The notes under the pieces were generated by a model that ran no database searches, was not told the DNA's origin, and was given only the letters and a program-made list of their open reading frames with translations. Shown piece by piece: positions 16,969 to 25,771 of a stretch of DNA of 64,000 nt (position 1 is the stretch's first letter; every line of letters starts with the position of its first letter). The translations under genes and the position numbers were made by a program. Origin of the DNA: Anaerococcus sp. Marseille-Q7828 (GTDB lineage Bacteria; Bacillota; Clostridia; Tissierellales; Peptoniphilaceae); NCBI RefSeq assembly GCF_949769285.1, contig NZ_OX458331.1, positions 1,054,001 to 1,118,000 of the forward strand, given 5' to 3'.

Positions 16969-17733
16969 ATGGAAACTATTATTACCTATGTTTACCACTC
17001 TTGCTACAGTGTGGAAACTAAAGATTTATTTATTGTTTTTGATTATTATAAGGGAAAATTAAATATTCCTGAAGACAAGGAAGTTATTTTTGTATCTACT
17101 CATGGACACTCTGACCACTACACATCAGAGATTTTGAAACTGCCAGACAGGGATAATATGACCTATATCCTATCTAGCGATATAGGAGAGCTTCCAAGTG
17201 ATGAAAATATAGTTTTTATCAAAAATAACAAACTTACTATGGACCATCTAAAGACTTTGTATAAGGCTTGTAATGTTCATTTTGTAGATAAAAACATGAC
17301 ATACCAAATCAAATTAACTTCTGGTAAAATAATTGATGTCAAAACTTTTGGGTCTACAGATCTAGGCATATCAATATTGATGGATGTTGATGGTGTGAAT
17401 ATTTTCCATGGAGGAGATCTAAACTTTTGGGCTTGGCCAAGTAATGATGATTCAACCATGAAAAAAGAATACGATGACTTTATGGTTGAAGTTAATAAGA
17501 TTAAGAAAGAAGAGATAGATATTTGCTTTTTTGCCCTAGATAATAGGCTGGAAGAGAACTATTATAAGGGAGCTGATATTTTTATTAGGGAAGTTAGACC
17601 AAAAGTTTTCTTTCCTATGCATTTTGGATCTAATGAGCAAGTATCAAAAAGATTTAAAGAAGATTATAAATACGACTTTACTGATGTGAGAGAGATAAAA
17701 GAAGAAAATCAAATAGAGATGATTTATAGATGA
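16969..17733 (+). CDS. metallo-beta-lactamase fold hydrolase (UlaG-like)
   Basis: A 254-residue protein starting at 16969 behind TTGGAG, which is better than the in-frame ATG at 16936. The metal-binding HxHxDH motif reads THGHSDHY (about residues 44-51). Later metal ligands are suggested by FHGGDLNFWAW (about 146-156) and FFPMHFGS (about 223-230). This pattern fits the MBL-fold group that includes UlaG-like hydrolases. The substrate is unknown. It stands alone between the ybaK unit and degV. Confidence 0.8.
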   Translation: METIITYVYHSCYSVETKDLFIVFDYYKGKLNIPEDKEVIFVSTHGHSDHYTSEILKLPDRDNMTYILSSDIGELPSDENIVFIKNNKLTMDHLKTLYKACNVHFVDKNMTYQIKLTSGKIIDVKTFGSTDLGISILMDVDGVNIFHGGDLNFWAWPSNDDSTMKKEYDDFMVEVNKIKKEEIDICFFALDNRLEENYYKGADIFIREVRPKVFFPMHFGSNEQVSKRFKEDYKYDFTDVREIKEENQIEMIYR

Positions 17734-17808
17734 TTAATGTGGTATAATATATTATTATATCTTAGAAATAAAGATATATTATATTCCGTTAATAAGTGAG
17801 GGAATAAT

Positions 17809-18663
17809 ATGGAAAAAATAGCAGTACTAGTTGACACTGCATCAGATATAGATATCAAAATGGCTGAAGAACTTGGCATATATCTTTTGCCTTTGTATGT
17901 TAACTTAGATAACAAGTACTATAAAGATAGGATTGATATTTCTCCAGACGAATTTTATGCTTGGATGGAAAAAAGCGACACAATGCCAAAGACATCTACT
18001 GCATCACCAGGAGATCTTACTGAGATTTATGAAAGAATCAAAAGTGACGGCTATAACAAACTAATAGCCATAAGTCTTAGCAGTCATTTCTCAAGTACCA
18101 ATAATCTTATGCAGATGTTTGATGCAGATGGACTAGAAACTTATGTATTTGATAGTAAAAATCTTACTATGACCGAAGGATTTTTTGCCATCTATGCAAA
18201 GGAATTGATAGATCAAGGCTTATCTTTTGAAGAAGTCATAGATAAGCTAAATCAAAAGAGGAACGATTCTCACGTTTTCTTTACCTTGGAAACTTTCAAA
18301 TACTTGGTGGAAGGAGGCAGAGTCCCAAGAACCTTTGGTAAAATTGGAGATGCTCTTTCAGTAAAACCAATCATAACTGTAAACCCAGAGGAGGGGACTT
18401 TCAAGTTAATGAAAGTTGCTAGAGGAGAGAAGAGAGTACTAAGAGAGCTTAAGAAAATTGGTGAAAGCTTAGTGGCCGATGTAAAAGATTATTACTTATT
18501 CTACGGACATGGTGGTTATGACCAAGCTCTAGCGAAAATAGAAGATAGTTTAGGCGATGTGATAGCCAATGCCAAGAAAGTATATAAGGTGCAGATATCA
18601 CCAACTCTAGGGGCAAACACTGGCCCGGGCTTGTTTGGCTTTGGAATTTTTACACTAGATTAA
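17809..18663 (+). CDS. DegV-family fatty-acid-binding protein (1)
   Basis: 284 residues. DegV/FakB proteins bind a fatty acid and present it to the FakA kinase for phosphorylation and membrane lipid synthesis. It begins IAVLVDTASDI, with TSTASPGDLTEIYERI and SLSSHFSSTNN around the fatty-acid head-group pocket, and has FTLETFKYLVEGGRVP and a C-terminal GANTGPGLFGFG. GAGGGAAT precedes the start. A tandem paralogue follows after a terminator, so the two are likely regulated separately. No fakA is in the window. Confidence 0.88.
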   Translation: MEKIAVLVDTASDIDIKMAEELGIYLLPLYVNLDNKYYKDRIDISPDEFYAWMEKSDTMPKTSTASPGDLTEIYERIKSDGYNKLIAISLSSHFSSTNNLMQMFDADGLETYVFDSKNLTMTEGFFAIYAKELIDQGLSFEEVIDKLNQKRNDSHVFFTLETFKYLVEGGRVPRTFGKIGDALSVKPIITVNPEEGTFKLMKVARGEKRVLRELKKIGESLVADVKDYYLFYGHGGYDQALAKIEDSLGDVIANAKKVYKVQISPTLGANTGPGLFGFGIFTLD

Positions 18664-18668
18664 GAAAA

Positions 18669-18698
18669 GTATTCATGGATTTGTCCATGAGTATTTTT
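18669..18698 (+). terminator. terminator between the two degV genes
   Basis: Stem with CATGGA/TCCATG at its core and further pairs on each side, followed by TATTTTT. Confidence 0.75.
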
Positions 18699-18756
18699 GT
18701 ATACAGGGAAATATTTTAATTTAGATATAATATATATAATAAGAAAAGGATTAATT

Positions 18757-19614
18757 ATGGAAAAGATAGCAATAATAACAGACTCGACCGCTGATTTATC
18801 AGAAGCTTATATAAAAGAAAATAATATATACGTTGCAAATTTGTATGTTATTTTAGATGATAAGATTTATGAGGATAGAAAAGAGATAAAGGCTGATGAT
18901 TTTGCAGCAATAAATGAATCCGACAGAGACTATACAGCAAAAACATCTGCGACTGCACCCGATGATTTTTCTAAACTTTTTGCAAAGGTAAAGGAAGATG
19001 GATACGACACTGCCATATATATAGGCATAAGTCCAAAGCTATCAGCAACACTTACAAATTCTAATCTTGCCGAAACAGGTGATCTTAAGGTTCACATTGT
19101 CGACAGTGGAAGTGTATCCTTGATGGAAGGAATAATTGTAAACTATGCAGTTGATTTGCTCAAAGAAGGTTTAGCTGCCGATGAGATAGTAGAAAAACTA
19201 AATTCTAGCATAGGTAAGCAATACTCTTACTGCTATTTTGACACCCTCAAATACCTCAAGGCAGGTGGAAGAATAGGCAAGCTTGCAAAAAGAGTATCTA
19301 CTATATTTAATGTAAAACCACTATTGGTACTAGACGGAAAGGGAGATTTTGAACTAGTTAAGCTAAAACTTACCAGAGAAAAAGCCTACAAGCTAATAGA
19401 AGAAAAAATTAGAGCGGATATTGGGGATGCTGAAAATTATTATCTATTTTATGTATCTGGCAAGGATGATTATGTCATAGATGAGCTTAGGGAAAGACTT
19501 GTAGATATAGATTCTAAGGCTAAGAGTATCCACCAAGGGCGTTTTGGATCAGTTGTATCAGCCCATGCTGGTAGTAAGACCTTTGCTCTAGGATATCTAG
19601 TAATTAATGAGTAA
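18757..19614 (+). CDS. DegV-family fatty-acid-binding protein (2)
   Basis: 285 residues. ATG 18757 behind AAAGGA is chosen over the upstream in-frame codon at 18697, which lies in the promoter region. It begins MEKIAIITDSTADLS, with KTSATAPDDFSKLF and ISPKLSATLTNS lining the pocket, CYFDTLKYLKAGGRIG in the middle and HAGSKTFALGYL at the end. It diverges clearly from the first copy, so the pair probably differ in acyl-chain preference rather than being a recent duplication. Confidence 0.88.
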   Translation: MEKIAIITDSTADLSEAYIKENNIYVANLYVILDDKIYEDRKEIKADDFAAINESDRDYTAKTSATAPDDFSKLFAKVKEDGYDTAIYIGISPKLSATLTNSNLAETGDLKVHIVDSGSVSLMEGIIVNYAVDLLKEGLAADEIVEKLNSSIGKQYSYCYFDTLKYLKAGGRIGKLAKRVSTIFNVKPLLVLDGKGDFELVKLKLTREKAYKLIEEKIRADIGDAENYYLFYVSGKDDYVIDELRERLVDIDSKAKSIHQGRFGSVVSAHAGSKTFALGYLVINE

Positions 19615-19621
19615 AAAAGTC

Positions 19622-19650
19622 TTGACAAGATTTATAATTTAGGGTATTAT
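19622..19650 (+). promoter_or_regulatory. promoter of infC-rpmI-rplT
   Basis: Perfect -35 TTGACA (19622-19627), 17-nt spacer and -10 TATTAT (19645-19650). Confidence 0.85.
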
Positions 19651-19656
19651 ACTTTG

Positions 19657-19770
19657 CATAGACAACGAAGAAGTACCCAATTACTCACCTACCGACATTG
19701 GTTTGTAGGTTAATAGTTTTAAAATTATATTTTTAAAATTTAAACGGGTACTTTGTGCCCGCTTTTTTTA
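19657..19770 (+). promoter_or_regulatory. L20-type autoregulatory leader with intrinsic terminator
   Basis: AAGTACCC (19671-19678) can pair perfectly with GGGTACTT (19746-19753). The latter is also the 5' arm of the terminator hairpin CGGGTAC/GTGCCCG (19745-19761), which is followed by seven T. The two pairings exclude each other. A local CCTAC/GTAGG hairpin lies between them. This matches the position and logic of Firmicute infC leaders, in which ribosomal protein L20 promotes termination. Confidence 0.8.
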
Positions 19771-19796
19771 TGCAATTATACATTGGAGGTATAACT

Positions 19797-20312
19797 ATAA
19801 AAGATTTAAGAATAAATGATGAAATTAGAGCTGACCAGGTAAGATTAATCGATGAAAATGGTAACCAAGTAGGTATTACATCTCTTCGTGACGCCCTAGA
19901 CCGTGCTGATGAGAAAAGACTTGACCTTGTACTAATGAGTCCAAATGCAAAACCACCAGTTACTAGAATCATGGACTACGGAAAGTTCAAATATGATCAA
20001 GAGAAAAAAGAAAAAGAAAATAGAAAAAATCAAAAAAATGCTCAACTAAAAGAGACTAGATTTTCTTTAAATATTGAAGATAATGACTTGCAAACAAAGG
20101 CAAATCAATCTATCAAATTCTTAAACAACGGGGATAAAGTAAAAGTTTCTATTAGATTTAGAGGCCGTGAACTAGGACGCAAAGAGCCTGGCTATGAGCT
20201 GATGGACAAATTTACCCAAATGCTTGGCGATGCCGGTGTGGTTTACAAAAAGCCAAAAATGGAAGGTAGATCTCTAGTAATGTTTTTAGAACCAAATACA
20301 GATAAGGAGTAA
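19797..20312 (+). CDS. infC: translation initiation factor IF-3 (probable AUA start)
   Basis: 171 residues. IF-3 checks start-codon and initiator-tRNA pairing on the 30S subunit. An in-frame GTG at 19755 lies inside the terminator hairpin and cannot be the start. GGAGGT (19785-19790) is followed 6 nt later by ATA 19797 and then KDLRINDEIRADQVRL, the normal IF-3 N terminus. No ATG, GTG or TTG exists between. infC is known to use AUU in other bacteria, so that IF-3 restricts its own synthesis; AUA here would serve the same role. The N-terminal domain, basic linker (about 70-90) and C-terminal 30S-binding domain (RFRGRELGRKEPG) are all present. Confidence 0.92.
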   Translation: MKDLRINDEIRADQVRLIDENGNQVGITSLRDALDRADEKRLDLVLMSPNAKPPVTRIMDYGKFKYDQEKKEKENRKNQKNAQLKETRFSLNIEDNDLQTKANQSIKFLNNGDKVKVSIRFRGRELGRKEPGYELMDKFTQMLGDAGVVYKKPKMEGRSLVMFLEPNTDKE

Positions 20313-20315
20313 TAT

Positions 20316-20513
20316 ATGGCAAATAAAAATAAAACAAGAAGAGCAGCTGCAAAAAGATTTAAAGTTACAGGAAGTGGTAAACTTATGAGAAGAAAAGCTT
20401 ATAAAGGCCACTTAACAGCAAAGAAATCTCCAGCAAGAAAGAGAAGACTAAGAAAAGGTGCTGTACTTTCAAAAGCTGACAACAAGAGAACAAAAGAATT
20501 ATTAGGAATGTAA
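20316..20513 (+). CDS. rpmI: 50S ribosomal protein L35
   Basis: A 65-residue basic protein with the family start ([20 protein letters not shown]) and [19 protein letters not shown]. It starts 3 nt after infC, with GGAG inside the infC end, in the universal infC-rpmI-rplT order. Confidence 0.97.
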   Translation: MANKNKTRRAAAKRFKVTGSGKLMRRKAYKGHLTAKKSPARKRRLRKGAVLSKADNKRTKELLGM

Positions 20514-20535
20514 TCTCAAAGGAAGGTAAGGAAAA

Positions 20536-20889
20536 ATGGCAAGAGTAAAAAGAGGATTAAACGCTAAAAAAAGACATAAAAAAGTATTAAGACAAGCTAA
20601 AGGATACTACGGTTCAAAACACACTCTATATAGAACAGCCAACCAAGCTGTAATGAAATCACTAAACTATGCTTACATTGGACGTAAACACAGAAAAAGA
20701 GATTTCAGAAAACTTTGGATTGCAAGAATCAACGCTGCAGCTAGAGCAAACGGAACAAGCTACTCACAATTTATGGGTAACCTTAAAAAAGCAAACATCG
20801 ATATCAACAGAAAAATGCTTGCTGAAATTGCAGTAGAAAACCCAGCTGAATTCACAAAATTAGTAGAACTAGCTAATCAAAACGCTTAA
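20536..20889 (+). CDS. rplT: 50S ribosomal protein L20
   Basis: 117 residues and the standard length. It starts [15 protein letters not shown], continues [20 protein letters not shown], and includes [20 protein letters not shown]. It is needed early in 50S assembly and is the likely repressor acting on the leader upstream of infC. AAGGAAGG precedes its start. Confidence 0.97.
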   Translation: MARVKRGLNAKKRHKKVLRQAKGYYGSKHTLYRTANQAVMKSLNYAYIGRKHRKRDFRKLWIARINAAARANGTSYSQFMGNLKKANIDINRKMLAEIAVENPAEFTKLVELANQNA

Positions 20890-20901
20890 TTAACAATATA
20901 G

Positions 20902-21624
20902 ATGATTATAACTAGTAGTGATAATCAAAAATATAAATATATAAATAAACTTAAACAAAAAAAGTTTAGGGATAAGGAAAATTCCTTTATAGTAGAATCA
21001 AAAAAATTGGTAGAAGAGGCTATCTCTTCTGCTGATATTGATTTTATTTTTTTAAGCGAAGAAAACAAAGATTTCCAATGTGATTTGCCAAAGATAATTC
21101 TAACGAGGGAACTTTTTGATAAAGTCACTGGTATGGTTACAAGCGATGGCTTCGGAGCTGTTGTAACAAAGCCAGCTTATAAGGAAGTTTCGGCTAGTAG
21201 GGTCTTACTCTTAGACCAGATAAATGACCCTGGAAACATGGGAACAATCATAAGGTCTGCTGAAGCCTTTGGTTTTTATGACATTATCCTTATGCCCAAA
21301 ACTTGTGACATATACAATGAAAAAACTTTGCGAGCCTCTATGGGCTCTATATTTAGATTGAATATTATAAAGAAAAATCTAGATCAAGTAAAAAAACTAA
21401 AAGAAAATTATGAGATGGTATCTGCCGACATGAGTGGGTATGATATTAATGAATGTGATATTGATGGCAATTTGATACTAGCCATAGGAAATGAAGCCAA
21501 TGGTTTGTCAAAGGATATTAGATCTTTGACAGATACATTTGTCAAAATCCCTATGAAAGGTCAGATTGAATCACTAAATGCAGCTATTGCAGCTAGCATT
21601 ATTATGAATAAACTTAGCTTGTGA
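20902..21624 (+). CDS. SpoU/TrmH-family RNA 2'-O-methyltransferase
   Basis: 240 residues. The N-terminal substrate-binding domain (KLKQKKFRDKENSFIVESKK) is followed by a SPOUT knot with motif 1 LLLDQINDPGNMGTIIRSAEAFG (about residues 105-127), motif 2 ILAIGNEANGLSKD (about 193-206) and motif 3 IPMKGQIESLNAAIAASI (about 215-232). It is probably an rRNA ribose methyltransferase; the target nucleotide cannot be read from sequence. It lies 12 nt after rplT and just upstream of pheS, as in many Firmicutes. Confidence 0.9.
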   Translation: MIITSSDNQKYKYINKLKQKKFRDKENSFIVESKKLVEEAISSADIDFIFLSEENKDFQCDLPKIILTRELFDKVTGMVTSDGFGAVVTKPAYKEVSASRVLLLDQINDPGNMGTIIRSAEAFGFYDIILMPKTCDIYNEKTLRASMGSIFRLNIIKKNLDQVKKLKENYEMVSADMSGYDINECDIDGNLILAIGNEANGLSKDIRSLTDTFVKIPMKGQIESLNAAIAASIIMNKLSL

Positions 21625-21639
21625 ATCGACAAAAGTTTA

Positions 21640-21830
21640 GCTATTCTTATACAGCAAGAGGGGATGATGAGAGCCTTTTAAGTTCCGGCTAGATAATTCA
21701 CCGATGAAGCTTGATATGAAAATTGATACGGCTAAGCCCCGTTATAAGCTTATGAGTGGATTTTATTTTTATAAAATCAATTAAGGTGGTACCGCAGAAT
21801 TTCTGTCCTTTTTAGGATGGAATTTTTTTA
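21640..21830 (+). promoter_or_regulatory. T-box riboswitch for tRNA-Phe, upstream of pheST
   Basis: The T-box core AAGGTGGTACCGCAG (21783-21797) is followed by a terminator (TCCT/AGGA within a longer AATT.../...GAATT stem, then seven T, to 21829). A Stem I region lies at about 21650-21720, with TTC at 21683-21685 as the likely Phe specifier codon. Uncharged tRNA-Phe would stabilise the antiterminator and switch on pheS-pheT. The position of the specifier is inferred. Confidence 0.9.
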
Positions 21831-21852
21831 TGCAAAAATTTAGGAGAAGATG

Positions 21853-22875
21853 ATGGAAGCAAAACTTAATGACATACTGGCAAAAGCAAAAGGAGAAATC
21901 GAAGCTGCAAGTAGCCTAGATGATTTGGAAAAGGCAAGGGTTAAATATCTTGGCAAAAAGGGCCTTATTACAGACCTAAAGAAAAATATTTCTAAGTTGC
22001 CAAAAGAAGAAAAACCAATGGCTGGTAAGCTAATAAATGAAAACAGCAAAAAGATTGAAGAGGCACTTGGACAAAAAACTGAAGCCCTTAACAAAGAAAT
22101 CCTTAAGGAAAAAATTAAAAAAGAAAAACTTGATGTGACAGCCAACTTTGATAGGCACGATAGTGGCCACCTATCACTAATCAACCAAACTCTAGATGAT
22201 TTGGAAACAATCTTTCAAAATATGGGCTTTGAAGTTGTAGATGGTCCAGAAATTGACACAGTCAAAAACGTATTTGATGACCTAAACTCACCAGCAGACC
22301 ATCCAGCAAGGTCAACATCTGATACTTTCTACATTACAGATGACATTTTGCTACGCCCACACACTTCATCAGTACAAATTCGCGTGATGAATGAGGGCAA
22401 ACTTCCTATCAAGATGGTTTCAGCAGGTAGGGTTTTTAGAAACGATGAAGTAGACAGAACCCACTCACCAATGTTCCACCAATTGGAATGCTTGGTTGTA
22501 GATGAAAATGTGTCTATGGCAAATCTTAAGGCAACCCTTGAGACTTTTATCAAGGAAATGTTTGGCGATGATATAGAACTTAGATATCGTCCTCACCACT
22601 TCCCATTTACAGAGCCATCACTCGAAGTAGATGCAACTTGTCCAATATGTCATGGAGAGGGTTGTCCTGCTTGTGGTAATACAGGTTGGTCTATGGAACT
22701 TCTTGGCGGAGGTATGGTTCATCCAAATGTACTAGAAGCTTGTGGCATAGACAGCGAAAAATACACCGGCTTTGCCTTTGGACTTGGAGTTGATAGAATT
22801 GCCATGGTTAGATATGGCCTTGATGATATCCGCTTACTTTATGACAATGACAAAAGATTTATCGAACAATTTTAG
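21853..22875 (+). CDS. pheS: phenylalanyl-tRNA synthetase alpha subunit
   Basis: 340 residues. An N-terminal coiled coil (about 1-85) binds tRNA, followed by the class II catalytic core with motif 2 (VSAGRVFRNDEVDRTHSPMF) and motif 3 (GFAFGLGVDRIAMVRYGL). It also has FPFTEPSLEVDATC and a small Cys-rich stretch typical of the family. The adjacent ATG at 21850 is possible, but 21853 has better spacing to AGGAGA. It forms an alpha2-beta2 enzyme with PheT, 8 nt downstream. Confidence 0.96.
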   Translation: MEAKLNDILAKAKGEIEAASSLDDLEKARVKYLGKKGLITDLKKNISKLPKEEKPMAGKLINENSKKIEEALGQKTEALNKEILKEKIKKEKLDVTANFDRHDSGHLSLINQTLDDLETIFQNMGFEVVDGPEIDTVKNVFDDLNSPADHPARSTSDTFYITDDILLRPHTSSVQIRVMNEGKLPIKMVSAGRVFRNDEVDRTHSPMFHQLECLVVDENVSMANLKATLETFIKEMFGDDIELRYRPHHFPFTEPSLEVDATCPICHGEGCPACGNTGWSMELLGGGMVHPNVLEACGIDSEKYTGFAFGLGVDRIAMVRYGLDDIRLLYDNDKRFIEQF

Positions 22876-22883
22876 GAGATATA

Positions 22884-25271
22884 ATGTTAGTACCTTTAAT
22901 TTGGCAAAATGATTATGTAAAAATCGACAAAGATATAAAAACTATTACAGATAGACTTTCAGAAACTGGATCTCACGTAGAAGAAGTTACTATAAGAACA
23001 AGTGACCTAAAGGGAGTTGTTGTAGGCCATGTCCTAGAACAAGAAAAACACCCAAATGCTGACAGACTCAAAGTATTAAAAATTGACATAGGCAAAGATG
23101 AGCCAACTACAATTATCACAGCTGCACCAAACACCAAGGTTGGAGACTATCTATTTGTCATAACAAGTGGAACAAAGCTTGATAATGGAACAGAAATTGG
23201 CGACCATGACTTTTTTGGTATAAATTCAGAGGGTATGCTCACTTCCTATAGCGAGCTAGGCTATCCAGACAATGTTATTCCAAAGGAACTAAAAGATGGA
23301 GTTATTATCCTAAATGGAGAATTTGAACCAGGAACTCCTGTAAGCGAAGTACTAAAATCAAATACTCCAGTTATAGAATATGAAATCACACCAAACAGAC
23401 CAGATTGTCTTTCTATCATAGGTATGGCAAGGGAAAGTGCTGCAAGTTTTGGTCAAAAAATCAGTCTTCCTTCTGTAGATTATCCAGAAAGTGAAGAAAA
23501 CATCATTGAATTGACAAAAGGATTGACTCTAGATTCTGATAAGTGCAACAAATTTATCCTAAGAGCTGTGACAGATGTAAAAATCGACAAATCACCTCAA
23601 TGGTTACAAAACTACCTTATCCTTGCTGGTATGCGTCCTATTAATAACATAGTAGACATTACAAATTTTGTAATGCTAGAAACAGGTCAACCACTTCACG
23701 CTTATGACTTGGACAAAGTTTCTGGCAAAGAACTTATAGTAAGAGATGCAAAAGAAGGCGAAATCCTAAAGACCATTGATGGCGAAGAAAGAGAACTTGA
23801 TCCATCTATGCTTGTAATAGCTGACGGAGAAAAGGCTGTTGGCCTTGCAGGAGTTATGGGTGGTTTCGACACTGAAGTAACAAATGATACTAAAAACATC
23901 TTGCTAGAAGCTGCTAACTTTGATTCAACAACAGTTAGGGAAACTTCCAAAAAACTAGGCCTTAGAAGTGAGGCATCAAACCGTTTTGAAAAAGGCATAG
24001 CTGTTGACATGGCTGACTTTGCATCAAAAAGAGCCCTAAAACTTATCTCTGACTTAAACATTGGTAAAGTTGCCAAGGGACTTCGCTGGGTAGGCAATGA
24101 TAATAGCGAAGAAAAGTATGTAAATCTCAGGATTTCAAGATTAAATGCCCTAAGCGGAGTGGACTTCACCATGGATGAAGCTATAGAAAACCTCGAGCTT
24201 CTAGAATTTGAAGCCATAAAAATTGACGATAATACAATTAAGGCAAAAGTTCCTTTCTTTAGAACTGACATAGACATAGAAGCAGACCTCATTGAAGAAG
24301 TTGTAAGACTTTATGGTATGGGCAAGATTGAATCAAAACCACTAAAATCAACCCTACAAAGGGGCATCAGATCAAAGGCGAGATTATTGCGCGATGATTT
24401 GAAGAATGCCTTAGTTGGTCAAAAATTTTCTGAGATTACTACTTATTCTTTCATCTCACCAAAAGAATTTGACAGGATGGGCATAGAAAAAGATTCTAAA
24501 CTTCGCGATACCATCAATCTTATCAACCCACTTGGTGAAGACTTCTCAGTTATGAGAACTAGTCAAATACCAAATATGCTGGATGTAATCTATAAAAATA
24601 TCAATCGTGGCCAAAAAGACCTTAGACTATTTGAACTTGGAAAGGCATTTGTCAAATGTGATGATAAGCTCCCTAGAGAAGATGACACATTAACAATGGC
24701 GCTTTATGGTTCATATGATTTTTATGATATGAAGGATTTCTTTATCAAGGCTATGGCAAATGTTGGCTTAAGAGGATTTAGCTTTGTGTCAAATGAAACA
24801 AACCCAATTCTTCACCAGGGAAGGTCTGCAGATATCTACCTAAAAGATGATGAAATCGGTATGATTGGTGAAATCTCCTATGAAATTAGGGATGAATATA
24901 GTATCAAAAAGGGATGCCAAATACTAGAAATAAATCTTTCTCAAATCCTTGACCAAAGACAAGTAGAAAGAAAATATAAGCCTCTTCCAAAATATCCAGC
25001 TATCACACGCGACTATTCCTTTGTTACTGACAGGGATGTAGAATCCAAATTTATTGAAGATATAATTAGAAGTAAGGGAGAAGATTTGGTCAAAGAAATC
25101 GAACTATTTGACGTATACACAGGCGATCAGATTGCAGATGACAAGAAATCAATCTCATACAATGTAAGCTTCAGATCTGATGATAGAACCCTCAAAGAAG
25201 AAGATATGTCCGAGATAGAAAAAAATATTTTGAAGGAACTAGAAGAAAATAATATTATTTTACGTGGTTAG
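22884..25271 (+). CDS. pheT: phenylalanyl-tRNA synthetase beta subunit
   Basis: 795 residues of usual length. Domains in order: EMAP-like tRNA-binding domain (about 40-150), B3/4 editing domain (about 205-380, with GMRPINNIVDITNFVMLETGQPLHAYD and GVMGGFDTEV), B5 domain (about 400-475), inactive synthetase-like core (about 490-680) and a C-terminal anticodon-binding domain (about 700-795, KYPAITRDYSFV). GGAG precedes the start. Co-transcribed with pheS under T-box control. Confidence 0.96.
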   Translation: MLVPLIWQNDYVKIDKDIKTITDRLSETGSHVEEVTIRTSDLKGVVVGHVLEQEKHPNADRLKVLKIDIGKDEPTTIITAAPNTKVGDYLFVITSGTKLDNGTEIGDHDFFGINSEGMLTSYSELGYPDNVIPKELKDGVIILNGEFEPGTPVSEVLKSNTPVIEYEITPNRPDCLSIIGMARESAASFGQKISLPSVDYPESEENIIELTKGLTLDSDKCNKFILRAVTDVKIDKSPQWLQNYLILAGMRPINNIVDITNFVMLETGQPLHAYDLDKVSGKELIVRDAKEGEILKTIDGEERELDPSMLVIADGEKAVGLAGVMGGFDTEVTNDTKNILLEAANFDSTTVRETSKKLGLRSEASNRFEKGIAVDMADFASKRALKLISDLNIGKVAKGLRWVGNDNSEEKYVNLRISRLNALSGVDFTMDEAIENLELLEFEAIKIDDNTIKAKVPFFRTDIDIEADLIEEVVRLYGMGKIESKPLKSTLQRGIRSKARLLRDDLKNALVGQKFSEITTYSFISPKEFDRMGIEKDSKLRDTINLINPLGEDFSVMRTSQIPNMLDVIYKNINRGQKDLRLFELGKAFVKCDDKLPREDDTLTMALYGSYDFYDMKDFFIKAMANVGLRGFSFVSNETNPILHQGRSADIYLKDDEIGMIGEISYEIRDEYSIKKGCQILEINLSQILDQRQVERKYKPLPKYPAITRDYSFVTDRDVESKFIEDIIRSKGEDLVKEIELFDVYTGDQIADDKKSISYNVSFRSDDRTLKEEDMSEIEKNILKELEENNIILRG

Positions 25272-25279
25272 GAGTATAA

Positions 25280-25771
25280 ATGTCTGAAAATAAAGTTCAA
25301 GTTGAAATTGACGGTGTAAACTACACACTTCTGACAGATGAAGATGAAGATCAAATCAGAGATATTGCAAAATACGTAGAAAAGAAAATCAGTGAAGTAA
25401 AATCACAACGTTTAAGCTTTGACAGAGAATTAGTTCTTACTAGTTTAAACATAGCCAATGACTTGTTCAATGTGGGCAATAAATACAATAACTTAAAGGA
25501 AGATTCAAGAGAGGCAGTAGAAAACTACCCAAGCCTTAGCGAAAATTATAAAAAAGCTATAGAAGAAAATGAAGATTTGAGAAATAGGCTTGATGAAAAA
25601 GTTGAGCAAAACAAAAATCTTGAAGAAGAAAATGCCAGCCTTTATAGAAAAGTTAAAAACAACGAAGAGTCCACAAAAACCATAGAAAAACTTAGAAATG
25701 AAGTAAAAAAACTCCAAGAAGAAGTTATCAGCTTAAAAGCAGAGAATGATAATTTTAAGGAAAAACTTTAA
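25280..25771 (+). CDS. zapA: cell division protein ZapA with extended coiled coil
   Basis: 163 residues. The N-terminal ZapA domain (about 1-65: VQVEIDGVNYTLLTDEDEDQ, IRDIAKYVEKKI and LTSLNIANDLFNV) is followed by a long coiled coil (about 75-163) rich in Glu, Asn and Lys, longer than in E. coli ZapA. ZapA bundles FtsZ filaments at the division site. Its place between pheT and the U32 gene is conserved in Firmicutes. It overlaps the next start by 1 nt. Confidence 0.85.
   Translation: MSENKVQVEIDGVNYTLLTDEDEDQIRDIAKYVEKKISEVKSQRLSFDRELVLTSLNIANDLFNVGNKYNNLKEDSREAVENYPSLSENYKKAIEENEDLRNRLDEKVEQNKNLEEENASLYRKVKNNEESTKTIEKLRNEVKKLQEEVISLKAENDNFKEKL

Noticed and set aside
19755-19796. GTG at 19755 as start of infC
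   Set aside because: It lies inside the leader terminator hairpin, would add 14 non-conserved residues and has no ribosome-binding site.
23702-24292. 196-residue frame on the minus strand inside pheT
   Set aside because: It mirrors the codon structure of pheT, has no start signals and a Ser/Phe-rich antisense composition.
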